Positions 17,480 through 27,036 are shown, counted from the stretch's first letter. The stretch: 64,000 bases of DNA from Pseudomonadota bacterium (GCA_023426505.1 JAFAAP010000145.1:10067-74066), one strand, 5' to 3'. The notes: generated from the letters alone by a model not told the origin. Translations and numbers: made by a program.

Positions 17480-18982
17480 TCAGATGAACAGGTCCCTCGT
17501 TTGGGTCACGAAGACGCTGCCCTCGTCCACATAGGCCAGGGTCTGGCCGTCGTCGGACAGCGACGGATTCGGGAAGAACCCGCGCTCGACCCGCGCGAGC
17601 TTGTCCGTACACCGGTCGTACACGAACACCTGCCGGTCGGGGTTCACCGGACCCGCATAGTCGGAGGCCTCGTTCTCGAAGGTGACGTAGCGCCCATCCG
17701 CTGAGATCTCGGGGTCGAAGGAGCCGCGGGTGAGCTGCGTCCCGTCGCTCTCGATCGACACGCGCTCCGTGACGCCGGTTTTCCGGTCGAACACGAAGAT
17801 GTCCGCAACGCCGTTGGTGTCCCCGCGCACGAGGTTGGACGCGTAGCTCGAATAGACCACGAAGCGCCCGTCGGCCGAGATCTCGGCCTCGCCGCTGTTG
17901 TCGCTCCCGCCCTGGCCGCTGCGGGTCTCGGAGATGCGCTCGGTCGTGCCCGCGAGCCGGTCGTACAGGAAGACGTCCCCTGTGTTCGTGTCGCCGGGCA
18001 CCAGGTTGGACGCGAAGCTCATATAGGTCACGTAGCGCCCGTCCGCCGAGATTGACGGGTCGTGGCTCCAGCCGTTCGATTGAGCGCCGTCATGCGCGAC
18101 GGATACCCGCTCGGTCGTGCCGGCCTGCTGGTCGTGGACGAAGATGTCGTGCCCGCCATTCGTGTCGCCCGCCACCAGATTCGACGCCTTGCTCTCGAAG
18201 GCGATGAAGCGGCCGTTCGCCGACAGGGCCGGCGCCTCGGCGAAATCGCTGACGCCGCTGTAGTCGTCGCCCTGCGTGCCGTCCGACGCGACCGAGACGC
18301 GCTTCGCCGTGTGCGTCACCCGGTCGAACACGAACACGTCGGCGGTGTCGTTCGTATCGCCCGCCACGATGCCTGACGCGAAGCTGATATAGGCCACGAA
18401 GCGGCCGTCGGCCGAAATGGCCGGCGTGAAGGCCTCCGCATCGGCGCTGCCATCCGCCTTCATGGAGACCCGCTCGATCTGGCCCGTCTGCCGGTCACGG
18501 ACGAACACGTCGGAGAGCCCGCCATCGTGATCGCCTGGGATCAGGTCCGGGGAGCTGCTCCTGAAGGCCACGTAGCGGCCGTCGCCCGACAGGTCGGGGC
18601 CGTCGCCGTCCACGGCCCTTCCGTCAGGGGCGGTGGAAACTGGCTCGGCCTCCGCCCGGTCCGTGACGCCGATGTGGAAATGCCCGTAGACGGCCTTGTG
18701 GCCGATCGTGGCCTTGACCTCGATGGTATGGTGCTGGGCCGACTCGTAATCGAGCAGGGATCCGTCCGCCACGGTGACGATTCCGGTCTTCGGGTCGATC
18801 CTGAACGCGCCGCCCGCATCGTCGGCCAGGCTGTAGACGACCGGCCCCTTGGCCTTGCGGATGAAGGCGGCCACGTCGATCCCGACCTCGGTCCCGGCCG
18901 CGGCTCCCTCTGCAACCAGGTTTCTCGCGCCGTCGGCGTCCCAGATGGCCGTTTTCTTGTGCCCGTGCTTTGCTCGTCCCAT
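17480..18982 (-). CDS. Cadherin-like domain plus PD40/TolB-type beta-propeller protein
   Basis: 500 residues. Residues about 35-115 resemble a cadherin-type repeat (VVYSLADDAGGAFRIDPKTG, then a DYES segment). Residues 125-500 contain about seven repeats, each with SADGRYV/FVAY, then a SNLV.GDTN segment, then DVFVFDR, the pattern of PD40 WD40-like propeller blades. No signal peptide is visible and the N-terminus is basic (RAKHGHKK), so export by a signal-peptide-independent route or a C-terminal signal is possible. GGAGG lies five bases before ATG 18982. Function unknown; adhesion or envelope binding is a guess. Confidence 0.8.
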   Translation of the reverse strand: MGRAKHGHKKTAIWDADGARNLVAEGAAAGTEVGIDVAAFIRKAKGPVVYSLADDAGGAFRIDPKTGIVTVADGSLLDYESAQHHTIEVKATIGHKAVYGHFHIGVTDRAEAEPVSTAPDGRAVDGDGPDLSGDGRYVAFRSSSPDLIPGDHDGGLSDVFVRDRQTGQIERVSMKADGSADAEAFTPAISADGRFVAYISFASGIVAGDTNDTADVFVFDRVTHTAKRVSVASDGTQGDDYSGVSDFAEAPALSANGRFIAFESKASNLVAGDTNGGHDIFVHDQQAGTTERVSVAHDGAQSNGWSHDPSISADGRYVTYMSFASNLVPGDTNTGDVFLYDRLAGTTERISETRSGQGGSDNSGEAEISADGRFVVYSSYASNLVRGDTNGVADIFVFDRKTGVTERVSIESDGTQLTRGSFDPEISADGRYVTFENEASDYAGPVNPDRQVFVYDRCTDKLARVERGFFPNPSLSDDGQTLAYVDEGSVFVTQTRDLFI

Positions 18983-19268
18983 CGTCGCCTCCAGGTTTTT
19001 TCGGGAAGGGGTGAGACTGAAGGCGCAATCGGCAGGCGGCCAGAGGGTGCCGGGACGACGAGCCGTAGTTGCACCTCTCTTAACCCGAGGTCGCAGGGAC
19101 TCGACTCTTTTGCCTGCCGGCTCCGTTGACTTTTGGGCGATTGACCTCCCGTCGCCTTCCCGTGGAGGTACATCCCATAACCCCTTGCCGCGAGGGTCCC
19201 TCCATCGACGTCGCGCCGCCTCCGATGCCCGTGACCCGCCTCTCCGGATCCCGGACGGCGCTGCAGGG

Positions 19269-20825
19269 TTACGGCCTCATGGCGGAGACCCGGCGCCTGC
19301 CGAGGCCTGACAGAACCAGGATGATCGGCCCCAGAAGCACGAGCGCCGCGATCATCGCCCAGGCTTCGTTCGTAGCAGTGGCGAGGCCCGCCCGTTCGAG
19401 CAGGGGCCGCACGTAGGCCTGGACCATCGGGTTGTCGGGCGACGGCAGGGGCCCCGACAGGAAGGTTTCAGGAATGCCGATGGCGCGGGCGGCGTCGAGG
19501 TCCCCGCCTTTGAGCCGCGCGAGCAGGATCCGCGCATGTTCGGGCGCCCGGGTCCAGATCACCGTGTCGATGAGGGCGAGGCCGACGGCGCCGCCGAGAT
19601 TGCGCATGAGGTTGAACAGGCTGCTCCCGTCCGGCACGCGATCGGGCGGAAGATGGCCGAGCGCCACGCGGGTCGGCGGCAGGAGGCAGAGCATGATCGC
19701 GACCCCGCGGATCACCTGCGGCCAGAGCATCGCGTCGAAATCGGCATCGCGGGGCTGGAAGGCGCTGAGGCCCAAGCCGAGACCGAAGAGACCAAACCCG
19801 ACGAGCGTGAGGGTGACCGCGTCGATCCGGCGCTCCGCCTGGATGACGAGCGGTGCGCTCACGAGCTGTGCGACCCCGGTGACCAGCATGATCTCGCCGA
19901 TCCGCAGCGAGCCGTGGCCGCGCACGAACGCGAGAAACACCGGCATGAGATAGACCGAGCCGTACAATCCGATCCCGGTGAGGAAGCTCAGGGCGCATCC
20001 GACCGCGAGGCGCCGGTCGCCCAGGGCCGACAGGTCCACCACCGGCGCCGACGCGCGCAGGGTGCGGCGGACGAACAGGATTCCCGAAGCCATGCACAGG
20101 ACGAAGAGCGCCAGGATGCCCGGTGAGAGCCAGCCCCTGCGAGGGGCCTCCTTGAGGCCGATCTCGAGAGCCGCGAGACCGATGGCGACGCCGAGCAGGG
20201 CGATCCAGTCGAACGCGCGCGCCAGGCCGGGATCAGGGCGCTCCCTCGGGAGGCACAGGAACCCGGCCGTGCCGGCGGCCATCCCCGGCCCGACATTGAT
20301 CAGGAAGAGCCAGTGCCAGGAAAAGGTCTGGGTGATCCAGCCGCCCACGATGGGCCCCAATGTCGGCGCCAGGACCGCGAGGACGCCCGCGATGGTCGTC
20401 GCGACCTGCTCGTCCTTCTTCGGGAAGAGCAGGAAGACCGCCGCGAATACCGTCGGGATCAGGGTTCCGCCCGCGAAGCCCTGCACCACGCGCCACAGGG
20501 TCAGCGACGCGAAGCCCGCGCTGGCGGCGCACCCGACGGACGCCATGGTGAAGACCGCGATGGCGGTCGCGAACAGGCCGCGCATCGTGAGCATGCGGGT
20601 GAACCAGCCGGTCAGCGGGATCGAGATCACCTCGGCGATCAGGTAGGCGGTCTGAACCCAGCTCATCCGATCCGGCGGAATCTCGAGGGCCGACCGGATT
20701 TCCGGCAGGGACGTGGCCACCACCTGGATGTCCAGGATCGCCATGAACATGCCCAGTCCCATGGCGCAGAACCCGGCCCAGGTCCGGACGGACACGCGCT
20801 CGCCCGGCATGCCGAGCGCCGTCAT
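19269..20825 (-). CDS. DHA2-family MFS exporter, third gene of the polyketide operon
   Basis: 518 residues with about fourteen membrane helices. AILDIQVVATSLPEI in helix 1, GWFTRMLTMRG in the A-motif loop and WRVVQGFAGGTLIPTVFAAV in helix 4 are typical of EmrB-type proteins. The ATG lies four bases after the stop of the methyltransferase gene, so it is translated from the same mRNA as the type III polyketide synthase. The parsimonious job is export of the phenolic or pyrone lipid product, or of its precursor; this is inference from context. Confidence 0.88.
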   Translation of the reverse strand: MTALGMPGERVSVRTWAGFCAMGLGMFMAILDIQVVATSLPEIRSALEIPPDRMSWVQTAYLIAEVISIPLTGWFTRMLTMRGLFATAIAVFTMASVGCAASAGFASLTLWRVVQGFAGGTLIPTVFAAVFLLFPKKDEQVATTIAGVLAVLAPTLGPIVGGWITQTFSWHWLFLINVGPGMAAGTAGFLCLPRERPDPGLARAFDWIALLGVAIGLAALEIGLKEAPRRGWLSPGILALFVLCMASGILFVRRTLRASAPVVDLSALGDRRLAVGCALSFLTGIGLYGSVYLMPVFLAFVRGHGSLRIGEIMLVTGVAQLVSAPLVIQAERRIDAVTLTLVGFGLFGLGLGLSAFQPRDADFDAMLWPQVIRGVAIMLCLLPPTRVALGHLPPDRVPDGSSLFNLMRNLGGAVGLALIDTVIWTRAPEHARILLARLKGGDLDAARAIGIPETFLSGPLPSPDNPMVQAYVRPLLERAGLATATNEAWAMIAALVLLGPIILVLSGLGRRRVSAMRP

Positions 20826-20829
20826 CGCC

Positions 20830-21336
20830 CTACGCGGCCTGCGGCCGGGCGAATTCCCGGAGCGCCCGCGACTCGGCGCGGATCCGGATCGTCAGCACCG
20901 CGGCGTTCAGGAGGGAAAACAGGAGCGCGTACCACACAAGCCCGAAAGCGAGGGGCAGAACGGCGATCTCGGCGGCAACGATGAGATAGTTGGGATGGCT
21001 CATGAACCGGTAGGGGCCGGTGCGAACGAGCGGCGCCCTCGGCAGGACGACGATGCGCGTGGTCCAGCGCTCGCCGAGGGATGCCAGGACCCAGAGTCGG
21101 GCGGCCTGGAGCGCCAGATAGGCCACGGCCCAGCCGGTTGCCAAGGGCCGGTTCCAGGCCAGGATCCAGAGTCCGAGCAGCCAGGCGGCATGCACCAGGA
21201 CGATCAGCCGGTAGTGCCCCGCCCCGACCTCGATCGCGCCGCGCGCCTTCAGCCGCCGCGTGTTGCGCCGTGCCCAGGCGAGTTCCCCCGCCCTCTGCAG
21301 GGTGACCAGCGTCAGCAGGGCGGGGCCGGCGCTCAC
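20830..21336 (-). CDS. Isoprenylcysteine carboxyl methyltransferase-family (BpsB/SrsB-like) methyltransferase
   Basis: 168 residues with four or five helices. The C-terminal RTGPYRFMSHPNYLIVAAE and the Arg/Glu-rich end (IRAESRALREFA) match the ICMT family SAM-binding region. The GTG start overlaps the polyketide synthase stop (GTGA). In Streptomyces SrsB and Bacillus BpsB, ICMT-like proteins next to a type III synthase O-methylate alkylresorcinols or alkylpyrones, so the same role is likely here. It is an integral membrane enzyme acting at the cytoplasmic membrane. Confidence 0.85.
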   Translation of the reverse strand: MSAGPALLTLVTLQRAGELAWARRNTRRLKARGAIEVGAGHYRLIVLVHAAWLLGLWILAWNRPLATGWAVAYLALQAARLWVLASLGERWTTRIVVLPRAPLVRTGPYRFMSHPNYLIVAAEIAVLPLAFGLVWYALLFSLLNAAVLTIRIRAESRALREFARPQAA

Positions 21337-22385
21337 CGGCTGCGCTCCAGGACGAGACAGGATGCGGTGAAGCCCGGCCCCATGGCGATCAGCAGGCAGC
21401 GCTGCGGCAGGCCGGAGCGGAGGACCCTCTCCAGCACGAAGAGGACCGTCGGGGCGGACATGTTGCCGTACATGGCGAGCACGTCCCGCTCGTGGTCCAG
21501 GGTGCCCTGGTCGAGATGCAGCACATGCTCGAGCGCCGCGATGATCTTGGGTCCGCCCGGATGGCACACGAAGCGGTCGATGGACGAAGCCGGGATCCCG
21601 AGCCGGTCCAGAATGCCCGCCACGGCCGGGCCGAGATGCGCCTCGGCGAAGGGCGGCAGCGCCCGTGCCAGGACGACGCCGAACCCGTCCGGGTCGATGT
21701 CCCATCCCATGATGTCCAGCGTGTCGTGCCAGGTGTGTTCGCCGCAGCCCTGCACCGTGGCGAAGCCGCCGTCGCCGGCCCGGACCACGAGGGCGGCCGC
21801 GCCGTCGGCGAAGAGGGCCGTCGACACCACGTTGGCGGCGGTCAGCTTGTCGGGCCGGACGGCGAGCGTCGACAGCTCGACGGTCACGAACAGGATGGTG
21901 GCTCCAGGAGACGCCGCCGCGAGGCGCGTGGCGAGGGCCAACCCGGTCACGCCGCCGGCGCAGCCGAGACCGAAGAGGGGAATGCGCGCCACATCCTCGC
22001 GAAAGCCGAGACGGTCCAGCAGATACGCGTCGAGGCTCGGCGTCGCGATTCCGGTCGAGGAGGCAGTGACGACCGCGTCGACGTCGGAGCCGTTCAGCCC
22101 GGCGGCGGCCAGGGCCTTGCGGGCCGCCTCTTCGAACAGATCCGCCGCGCTCTGCAGATAGACCTCCGTCCGGTCGGGCCAGCCGTGCGGCTCGAGGTAC
22201 CATTCGAGCGGCCGCGCGGCATGGCGCTGGACGACCCCGGCCGTCTGGAAGACCTGCTCGACCTTGTCGAAATCGCCGAACTGCGCGCCGAAGACCCGGC
22301 GCGCGGCTGTCGCGATATCCTTCTGCGTCAGGATATGGGGCGGAACGGCGGTCGCGAGCGACAACAAGGCCGGACAGGGTGCCAT
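21333..22385 (-). CDS. Type III polyketide synthase (chalcone synthase family)
   Basis: 350 residues. The Cys-His-Asn triad is intact: Cys142 in GLGCAGG, His in FVCHPGGPK and Asn in YGNMSAPT, with the C-terminal MGPGFTA loop. It condenses malonyl-CoA onto a starter acyl-CoA. The linked ICMT-type methyltransferase points to a long-chain alkylpyrone or alkylresorcinol, as with SrsA or BpsA, rather than a plant-like flavonoid. It is first in a three-gene operon and divergent from the YcaQ-type gene, with a 190-base region between them for promoters. Confidence 0.92.
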   Translation of the reverse strand: MAPCPALLSLATAVPPHILTQKDIATAARRVFGAQFGDFDKVEQVFQTAGVVQRHAARPLEWYLEPHGWPDRTEVYLQSAADLFEEAARKALAAAGLNGSDVDAVVTASSTGIATPSLDAYLLDRLGFREDVARIPLFGLGCAGGVTGLALATRLAAASPGATILFVTVELSTLAVRPDKLTAANVVSTALFADGAAALVVRAGDGGFATVQGCGEHTWHDTLDIMGWDIDPDGFGVVLARALPPFAEAHLGPAVAGILDRLGIPASSIDRFVCHPGGPKIIAALEHVLHLDQGTLDHERDVLAMYGNMSAPTVLFVLERVLRSGLPQRCLLIAMGPGFTASCLVLERSR

Positions 22386-22576
22386 GGAGCGTTCCCATGC
22401 CTCCGGGAACGATGCCGGAAGCCATCACAGCGCACATGCATGATCATATCGGGGACCCGCCGCCGCGCGACACTGCGCATAGTGGCGCGGCGCCCGCGCA
22501 TTCTTCCCTCCTGCGTCCCTCTTGCGATCCGGCGCCGCATGGCGCTAGCTGGGCGCCCCCGCATCCGACGCCCGCC

Positions 22577-23770
22577 ATGACCGCCCGTACCCGCCTCTCC
22601 CGCTCCCAGGCCCGCCGCATCGCGCTCGCCGCCCAGGGCCTCGCCGAAGGCCGCCCCGCCGCCCCGACCGGGCGCCACGTCGCCCGCGTTCTCGGGCGCT
22701 CGAACCTGCTCCAGATCGATTCGGTGAACGTGCTGGTCCGGGCCCATTACATGCCGCTCTTCTCGCGGCTGGGCGCCTACGAGCGCGACCTGCTGGAACG
22801 AACCGCCTATCACCCGAGGAAGCGCGGCGCCTTCGAGTACTGGGGGCATGAGGCGTCCCTCATCCGGCTCGACCTGCATCCCCTGTTCCGCTGGCGCATG
22901 GCCCGGGCGGCCAGGGGCGAGGGCACCTATGGCGGGCTCGCCCGCTTCGGCCGCGAGAAGCGCGCCTTCATCGAGGAGGTCCGGCGCGAGATCGAGACGC
23001 GTGGGCCCTTGAGCGCGGGCGAGCTCAGCGGCGGCCACAAGGGCCAGGGCTCCTGGTGGGGCTGGAGCGACGGCAAGCGCGCCCTCGAGTGGCTGTTCTG
23101 GGCCGGCGAGGTCACCACCGCGACCCGGCGCGGATTCGAGCGCGTCTACGACATCCCCGAGCGCGTGCTGCCGTCCGACATCCTCAACGCCCCGACGCCT
23201 TCGGACGAGGAGGCGCAGCGCGAGTTGCTGCGGCTTTCGATTCGGGCGCTGGGCGTCGCCAGCGAGCGATGCCTGCGCGATTACTTCCGCATCGAGCCCA
23301 CCGACGCGAAGGCGCGCGTTCCCGAGCTCGTGGAGAATGGCGACCTCGTGCCGGTGGCGGTCGAGGGCTGGCCGGGACCGGTCTATCTCGATCCCGCCGC
23401 GAAGCTGCCGCGCCGGGTCGAGGCGCGGGCGCTTGTCTCGCCCTTCGATCCCATCGTCTGGGAGCGCACCCGCACGGAGCGCCTGTTCGACTTCCGCTAC
23501 CGGATCGAGATCTACACCCCGGCCGAGAAGCGCGAATACGGCTACTACTGCCTGCCCTTCGTGCTGGGCGAAAACATCGTGGCCCGCCTCGACCTCAAGG
23601 CCGACCGGGCCGGGGGCCGGCTTCTCGTGCACTCCATTCACCCGGAGGCCGGTGTGGCCCCGGAGGAGATCGCAGCGCCCCTGAGCGAGGAACTTCGCCT
23701 CATGGCCGAATGGCTCGGCCTCGGGGCGATCGAAGCTCCGAAGGACTGGCGCAGGCGCCTCGGGATCTGA
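22577..23770 (+). CDS. YcaQ/AlkZ-family interstrand-crosslink DNA glycosylase (winged-helix protein)
   Basis: 397 residues. The N-terminal [20 protein letters not shown] contains the QxD motif used by AlkZ/YcaQ enzymes to hydrolyse alkylated bases, followed by tandem winged-helix domains and a C-terminal domain with [20 protein letters not shown]. YcaQ opens nitrogen-mustard crosslinks in E. coli, so DNA repair is the likely job. ATG 22577 is used because homology starts at [14 protein letters not shown]; the open frame continues 66 codons further without protein-like content. There is no clear ribosome site. Confidence 0.87.
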   Translation: MTARTRLSRSQARRIALAAQGLAEGRPAAPTGRHVARVLGRSNLLQIDSVNVLVRAHYMPLFSRLGAYERDLLERTAYHPRKRGAFEYWGHEASLIRLDLHPLFRWRMARAARGEGTYGGLARFGREKRAFIEEVRREIETRGPLSAGELSGGHKGQGSWWGWSDGKRALEWLFWAGEVTTATRRGFERVYDIPERVLPSDILNAPTPSDEEAQRELLRLSIRALGVASERCLRDYFRIEPTDAKARVPELVENGDLVPVAVEGWPGPVYLDPAAKLPRRVEARALVSPFDPIVWERTRTERLFDFRYRIEIYTPAEKREYGYYCLPFVLGENIVARLDLKADRAGGRLLVHSIHPEAGVAPEEIAAPLSEELRLMAEWLGLGAIEAPKDWRRRLGI

Positions 23771-23831
23771 GCCCGCAATGGCACCTTGGCCACGGCGCCC
23801 CATATCAGGGAACGCCACCAAGGAGATCCCC

Positions 23832-24152
23832 ATGATCATCACCACCACGCCGACCGTCGAGGGCCGCCGCATCGCCTCCTACCGGGGCATCGTCTCGGGC
23901 GAGGCGATCTTCGGAGCCAACGTGTTTCGCGACTTCTTCGCGTCGATCCGGGACGTGGTGGGCGGACGCTCCGGCTCGTACGAGCGCGTGCTGCGCGACG
24001 GACGCGACACGGCCCTGCGGGAGATGATCGAGGAGGCCGAGCGCCTCGGGGCCCACGCGATCGTGGGCGTGCAGCTCGATTACGGCGCGCTCGGCGCCAA
24101 CGAGGGCATGATGATGGTGACGGCGAACGGCACCGCCGTGACGCTGGAATAA
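23832..24152 (+). CDS. YbjQ/UPF0145-family protein
   Basis: 106 residues. [20 protein letters not shown] at the start, then [20 protein letters not shown] and a C-terminal [13 protein letters not shown] are the conserved blocks of the YbjQ family, which forms small pentameric beta-rich proteins sometimes called heavy-metal-binding. Function is not established. AGGAG at 23821-23825 sets the ATG. It is 61 bases downstream of the YcaQ-type gene, so co-transcription is possible. Confidence 0.85.
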   Translation: MIITTTPTVEGRRIASYRGIVSGEAIFGANVFRDFFASIRDVVGGRSGSYERVLRDGRDTALREMIEEAERLGAHAIVGVQLDYGALGANEGMMMVTANGTAVTLE

Positions 24153-24166
24153 GGGCTTCTTCAGGG

Positions 24167-24216
24167 GCGCATCGTTTGACGCTAAAAACCGGATCCACTT
24201 TTCCGAAACGATGCGC
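24167..24216. repeat. Dispersed inverted repeat with CGGAAAAGTGGA core
   Basis: Perfect 11-base arms GCGCATCGTTT (24167-24177) and AAACGATGCGC (24206-24216) flank a core that on the minus strand reads CGGAAAAGTGGATCCGG followed by TTTTTAGCG. It fills the space between the convergent YbjQ and lipase genes and ends one base before the lipase stop. It can act as a bidirectional terminator-like hairpin. A degenerate copy is at 13394-13430. Similar elements are common in Hyphomicrobiales. Confidence 0.75.
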
Positions 24217-25518
24217 TCAGAGCAGGAAGTCGCCCTGCGTCAGGGATGAGACGCCTTTCACGACGACGGCGAAATCCGCCTTGGAGTCGCCGTTCACGTC
24301 GGCCTGGAGCATCACGCCGCCCTTGATCTTGGAGTAGCGCAGCTCCCCCTCGACGCCGTGAAAGCCCGAGCGACCGATAAAGGTGAAATCCTGGTCGCCT
24401 GCGAGGCTCCGGCTCGCGTCGATGCCGGTCAGATCGATCACGTCGCCCTGCTTGCGCGCGAAGTCGTAGATCGTGTCCCGGCCCTTCGATGAGGCCGTGC
24501 TGTCGCTGATCGCCTTGAACACGAAGGCATCGGCGTCCGCGCCGCCGAAGAGCTTGTCGGCCCCGCGCCCGCCGGCGATGCGGTCGTTGCCGGCAAATCC
24601 CAGGAGCGTGTCCTTGCCCCGGCCGCCGGTGAGCTGATCGTCGCCCGCGCGCTTGGCCGCATCGTAGGCGTCCGGATTCGCCAGGACGTCCGAGATGATC
24701 TGGGTGAACGCCGCCTTGCCGGGCTCGTTCGCCAGGGCGGCCACCTGGTTGACCAGGAACGGACTCAAGGCGGCGGTATAGTGGGTGAGCAGGTGATAGC
24801 GGTAGGCCGCCTCGCCCAGCAGCCCGATCGCGGCCGCCTCCTGCGCGTCGCTGGCGCCGGGCGCCAGGAGGGTGTTGGCCGTGCCGAGCAGGATCGCCCC
24901 ATAGGGCGAGCCGACATAGAAGGCCGGGCCGAACCGCGCGATGTCGCTGCTGAAGAGGATGTTGCTCTCGATGAAGCTCGGGGCGCTGTAGTTCCCGACC
25001 GGGTCGCCCCATTCCACGTAGTTCGTGAGCTGGGAGACGGCGCCCGACGGCACGAGGTCGTCGGCGATGCCCGGCGCGCCGAAGGTCGCGCCGCCGAGGC
25101 CGAGCTGGGCCGCCACGTAGGCGGCCTCGCCGCCGCCGAGAGAATGGCCGGTGACGAACACGTTGTCCTTGGAGATGCCCGCCTTGGCGGCCTGCTGGAC
25201 CACCGCCTTGGTGAAGGCGAGCGCGTCGTCGAAGGCCGGGGGCTTGTCGCCGCGATAGATCATCAGGTCGGCCAGGAGCTGCGCGCTGACGAATTCGTGC
25301 TGGTTGTCGAAGTTCCCGATATCCGTCCCTTCGAAGGCGACGATCACCTGGCCTGACGCGCTCAGGAAGGCTCCTCCGAAGAACCCGGCCGCCGTGTCGA
25401 GCGACGTCATCTGCTGGCCGTTGACCTTGAACGGCGTCACCAGCTTCAGCTTGGACGTGTTCTGCGTGTAGGTCCAGGCGGACGCTTCGAGGAACTCGGA
25501 GACGGACGGGCGGATCAT
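24217..25518 (-). CDS. RTX-type lipase (class 3-like alpha/beta hydrolase with calcium-binding repeats)
   Basis: 433 residues. The nucleophile elbow GHSLGG is at about residues 123-128 in FVTGHSLGGGEAAYVAAQL. At about 290-330 there are RTX nonapeptides (GGRGKDTLL, AGNDRIAGG, RGADKLFGG), then the usual terminal domain ADAFVF and GDVIDLTGIDA, ending in a hydrophobic LTQGDFLL. This is the layout of type I secreted lipases: no signal peptide, calcium-induced folding outside the cell. No type I exporter genes are nearby, so a general RTX exporter elsewhere must serve it. It is convergent with YbjQ across the repeat. Confidence 0.88.
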   Translation of the reverse strand: MIRPSVSEFLEASAWTYTQNTSKLKLVTPFKVNGQQMTSLDTAAGFFGGAFLSASGQVIVAFEGTDIGNFDNQHEFVSAQLLADLMIYRGDKPPAFDDALAFTKAVVQQAAKAGISKDNVFVTGHSLGGGEAAYVAAQLGLGGATFGAPGIADDLVPSGAVSQLTNYVEWGDPVGNYSAPSFIESNILFSSDIARFGPAFYVGSPYGAILLGTANTLLAPGASDAQEAAAIGLLGEAAYRYHLLTHYTAALSPFLVNQVAALANEPGKAAFTQIISDVLANPDAYDAAKRAGDDQLTGGRGKDTLLGFAGNDRIAGGRGADKLFGGADADAFVFKAISDSTASSKGRDTIYDFARKQGDVIDLTGIDASRSLAGDQDFTFIGRSGFHGVEGELRYSKIKGGVMLQADVNGDSKADFAVVVKGVSSLTQGDFLL

Positions 25519-25592
25519 GGGAAGGCTCCGGGAGGGGGAAGCCTTACCATACGGAATCTAAGATTAATTTCACGTGTCGTTTTCGTAATGGT

Positions 25593-27014
25593 TCAGACCC
25601 GCCTGACCCCGCTGAGAAGCCCCCCGCCCACGAGGAAGAACAGGATCAGCACCGCCGGCCCTGCGGCCTGGGTCTCGAACAGGCCGGTCGCCACCGCGAC
25701 CGCGAGCGGGGCCAGGAACGACGTGACCTTGCCCGAGAGGGCGAGCAGCCCGAAATAGCGCCCGGCCTCCCGCGCCGGCACCAGGCGCGCCAGCATGCTG
25801 CGGGCGGAGGCCTGCATGGGTCCGGCGACCGAGCCGATGACGAGGCCGAGGGCGAGGAAGAGCTTTTCCGGGGCGCTGCCGTAGAGGCCGTCGCCTGCTT
25901 GAGCCGGCTCGGTCGGGATCACGAAGAGGATGTGGTCCGGCCCCAGGGACAGGACGCCGACGCAGACGAGGCCCAGGGTCGTGATCGCCCCGAGGATCAC
26001 GGGCTTCGCGCCGAACCGGTCGTCGAGCCGGCCGCCGATGAGGGCCCCGATGGTGCCGGTTACCGTGAGCAGGATGCCGAAGACCCCGAGTTCCACCGCC
26101 TGCCAGCCGAACACGCCCGCCCCGTAGATGCCCCCGAAGGCGAAGAGGGCCACGAGGGCGTCCTGATAGACCATGTTGGCCAAGAGGAAGCGCACGAGGC
26201 CGGGATGCCGCTTCGCGTCCCCCAGGGTGCTGCGCACCTGCGCGAGCCCGTGCCGGACGGCGGCGCGGGGGCTCAAGGTCGAGCGGGCGATGTCGGGGGT
26301 GAAGAGGAAGAGCGGCAGGATGAAGACCAGGAACCACACGGCCGAGAACGGCCCGGTGACCCGGTCGCCCGCCCGCGTCGCCGGATCGAGCCCGAAGAGC
26401 GGCGCGATGCCGAGGAAGGTCTTTCCGGTCTCGGGGTTCGCGGCCAGGAAGCCCAGCACGATCACCAGCGACACGAGGCCGCCCAGATAGCCGATGGCCC
26501 AGCCGGTGCCGGAGAGCCGCCCGAAGCGCTCGGGCGGCACGAGGTGCGGGATCATGGCGTTGTTGAACACCGCCGCCACCTCGACCGCCACGGTGCCGAC
26601 CGCGAAGCCCGCGAGCGCGATCGGGATCGCGTAGGCCGCGCCCGGCGCCGCATGCCACAGCACCCAGGACGAGGCGAAGAGCACGAGCCCGCAGGCGGCG
26701 ATCCAAGGCTTCTTGGGACCGGTCGCATCCGCGATCGAGCCGAGGACCGGCGACAGGAATGCGAGCACGAGGCCCGCGGCCGCGGTGGCGAAGCCCCAGA
26801 GGCTCTGGCCCGCGACCGGATCGGGCGCGAGCGCGGCCGCGAAATAGGGCGCGAATACGAAGGTGGTGACCAGCGTGAAGAAGGGCTGGCAGGCCCAGTC
26901 GAACAGGAGCCAGCCGGCAATCGCCGCGCGGCCGGCCTTGGCGGTCGGGAGTCCGGTCGCATCCGTGGCCGGGGGCGACGCCGCGGCCGCGGGGGATGGT
27001 GATCGGATGTCCAA
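25593..27014 (-). CDS. MFS transporter, UMF1/Atg22-like family
   Basis: 473 residues from a TTG start with GAGGAG nine bases upstream; the next in-frame ATG would delete three helices. WLLFDWACQPFFTLVTTFVF in helix 1, then GSIADATGPKKPW in the A-motif loop, and FNNAMIPHLVPPERFGRLSG are characteristic of the bacterial UMF1 (vacuole effluxer Atg22-like) family, with 11-12 helices. Substrate is unknown; amino acid efflux is a family guess that fits its place 77 bases after the glutamate dehydrogenase gene on the same strand. Confidence 0.85.
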   Translation of the reverse strand: MDIRSPSPAAAASPPATDATGLPTAKAGRAAIAGWLLFDWACQPFFTLVTTFVFAPYFAAALAPDPVAGQSLWGFATAAAGLVLAFLSPVLGSIADATGPKKPWIAACGLVLFASSWVLWHAAPGAAYAIPIALAGFAVGTVAVEVAAVFNNAMIPHLVPPERFGRLSGTGWAIGYLGGLVSLVIVLGFLAANPETGKTFLGIAPLFGLDPATRAGDRVTGPFSAVWFLVFILPLFLFTPDIARSTLSPRAAVRHGLAQVRSTLGDAKRHPGLVRFLLANMVYQDALVALFAFGGIYGAGVFGWQAVELGVFGILLTVTGTIGALIGGRLDDRFGAKPVILGAITTLGLVCVGVLSLGPDHILFVIPTEPAQAGDGLYGSAPEKLFLALGLVIGSVAGPMQASARSMLARLVPAREAGRYFGLLALSGKVTSFLAPLAVAVATGLFETQAAGPAVLILFFLVGGGLLSGVRRV

Positions 27015-27036
27015 CGGTCGGGGCTCCTCGCCCGAT

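Noticed and set aside
15205..17487. Long plus-strand open frame opposite the AI-2E-type gene
   Set aside because: It is antisense to a clear membrane protein gene, His/Arg/Asp-rich and without any recognisable domain; high GC causes such shadows.
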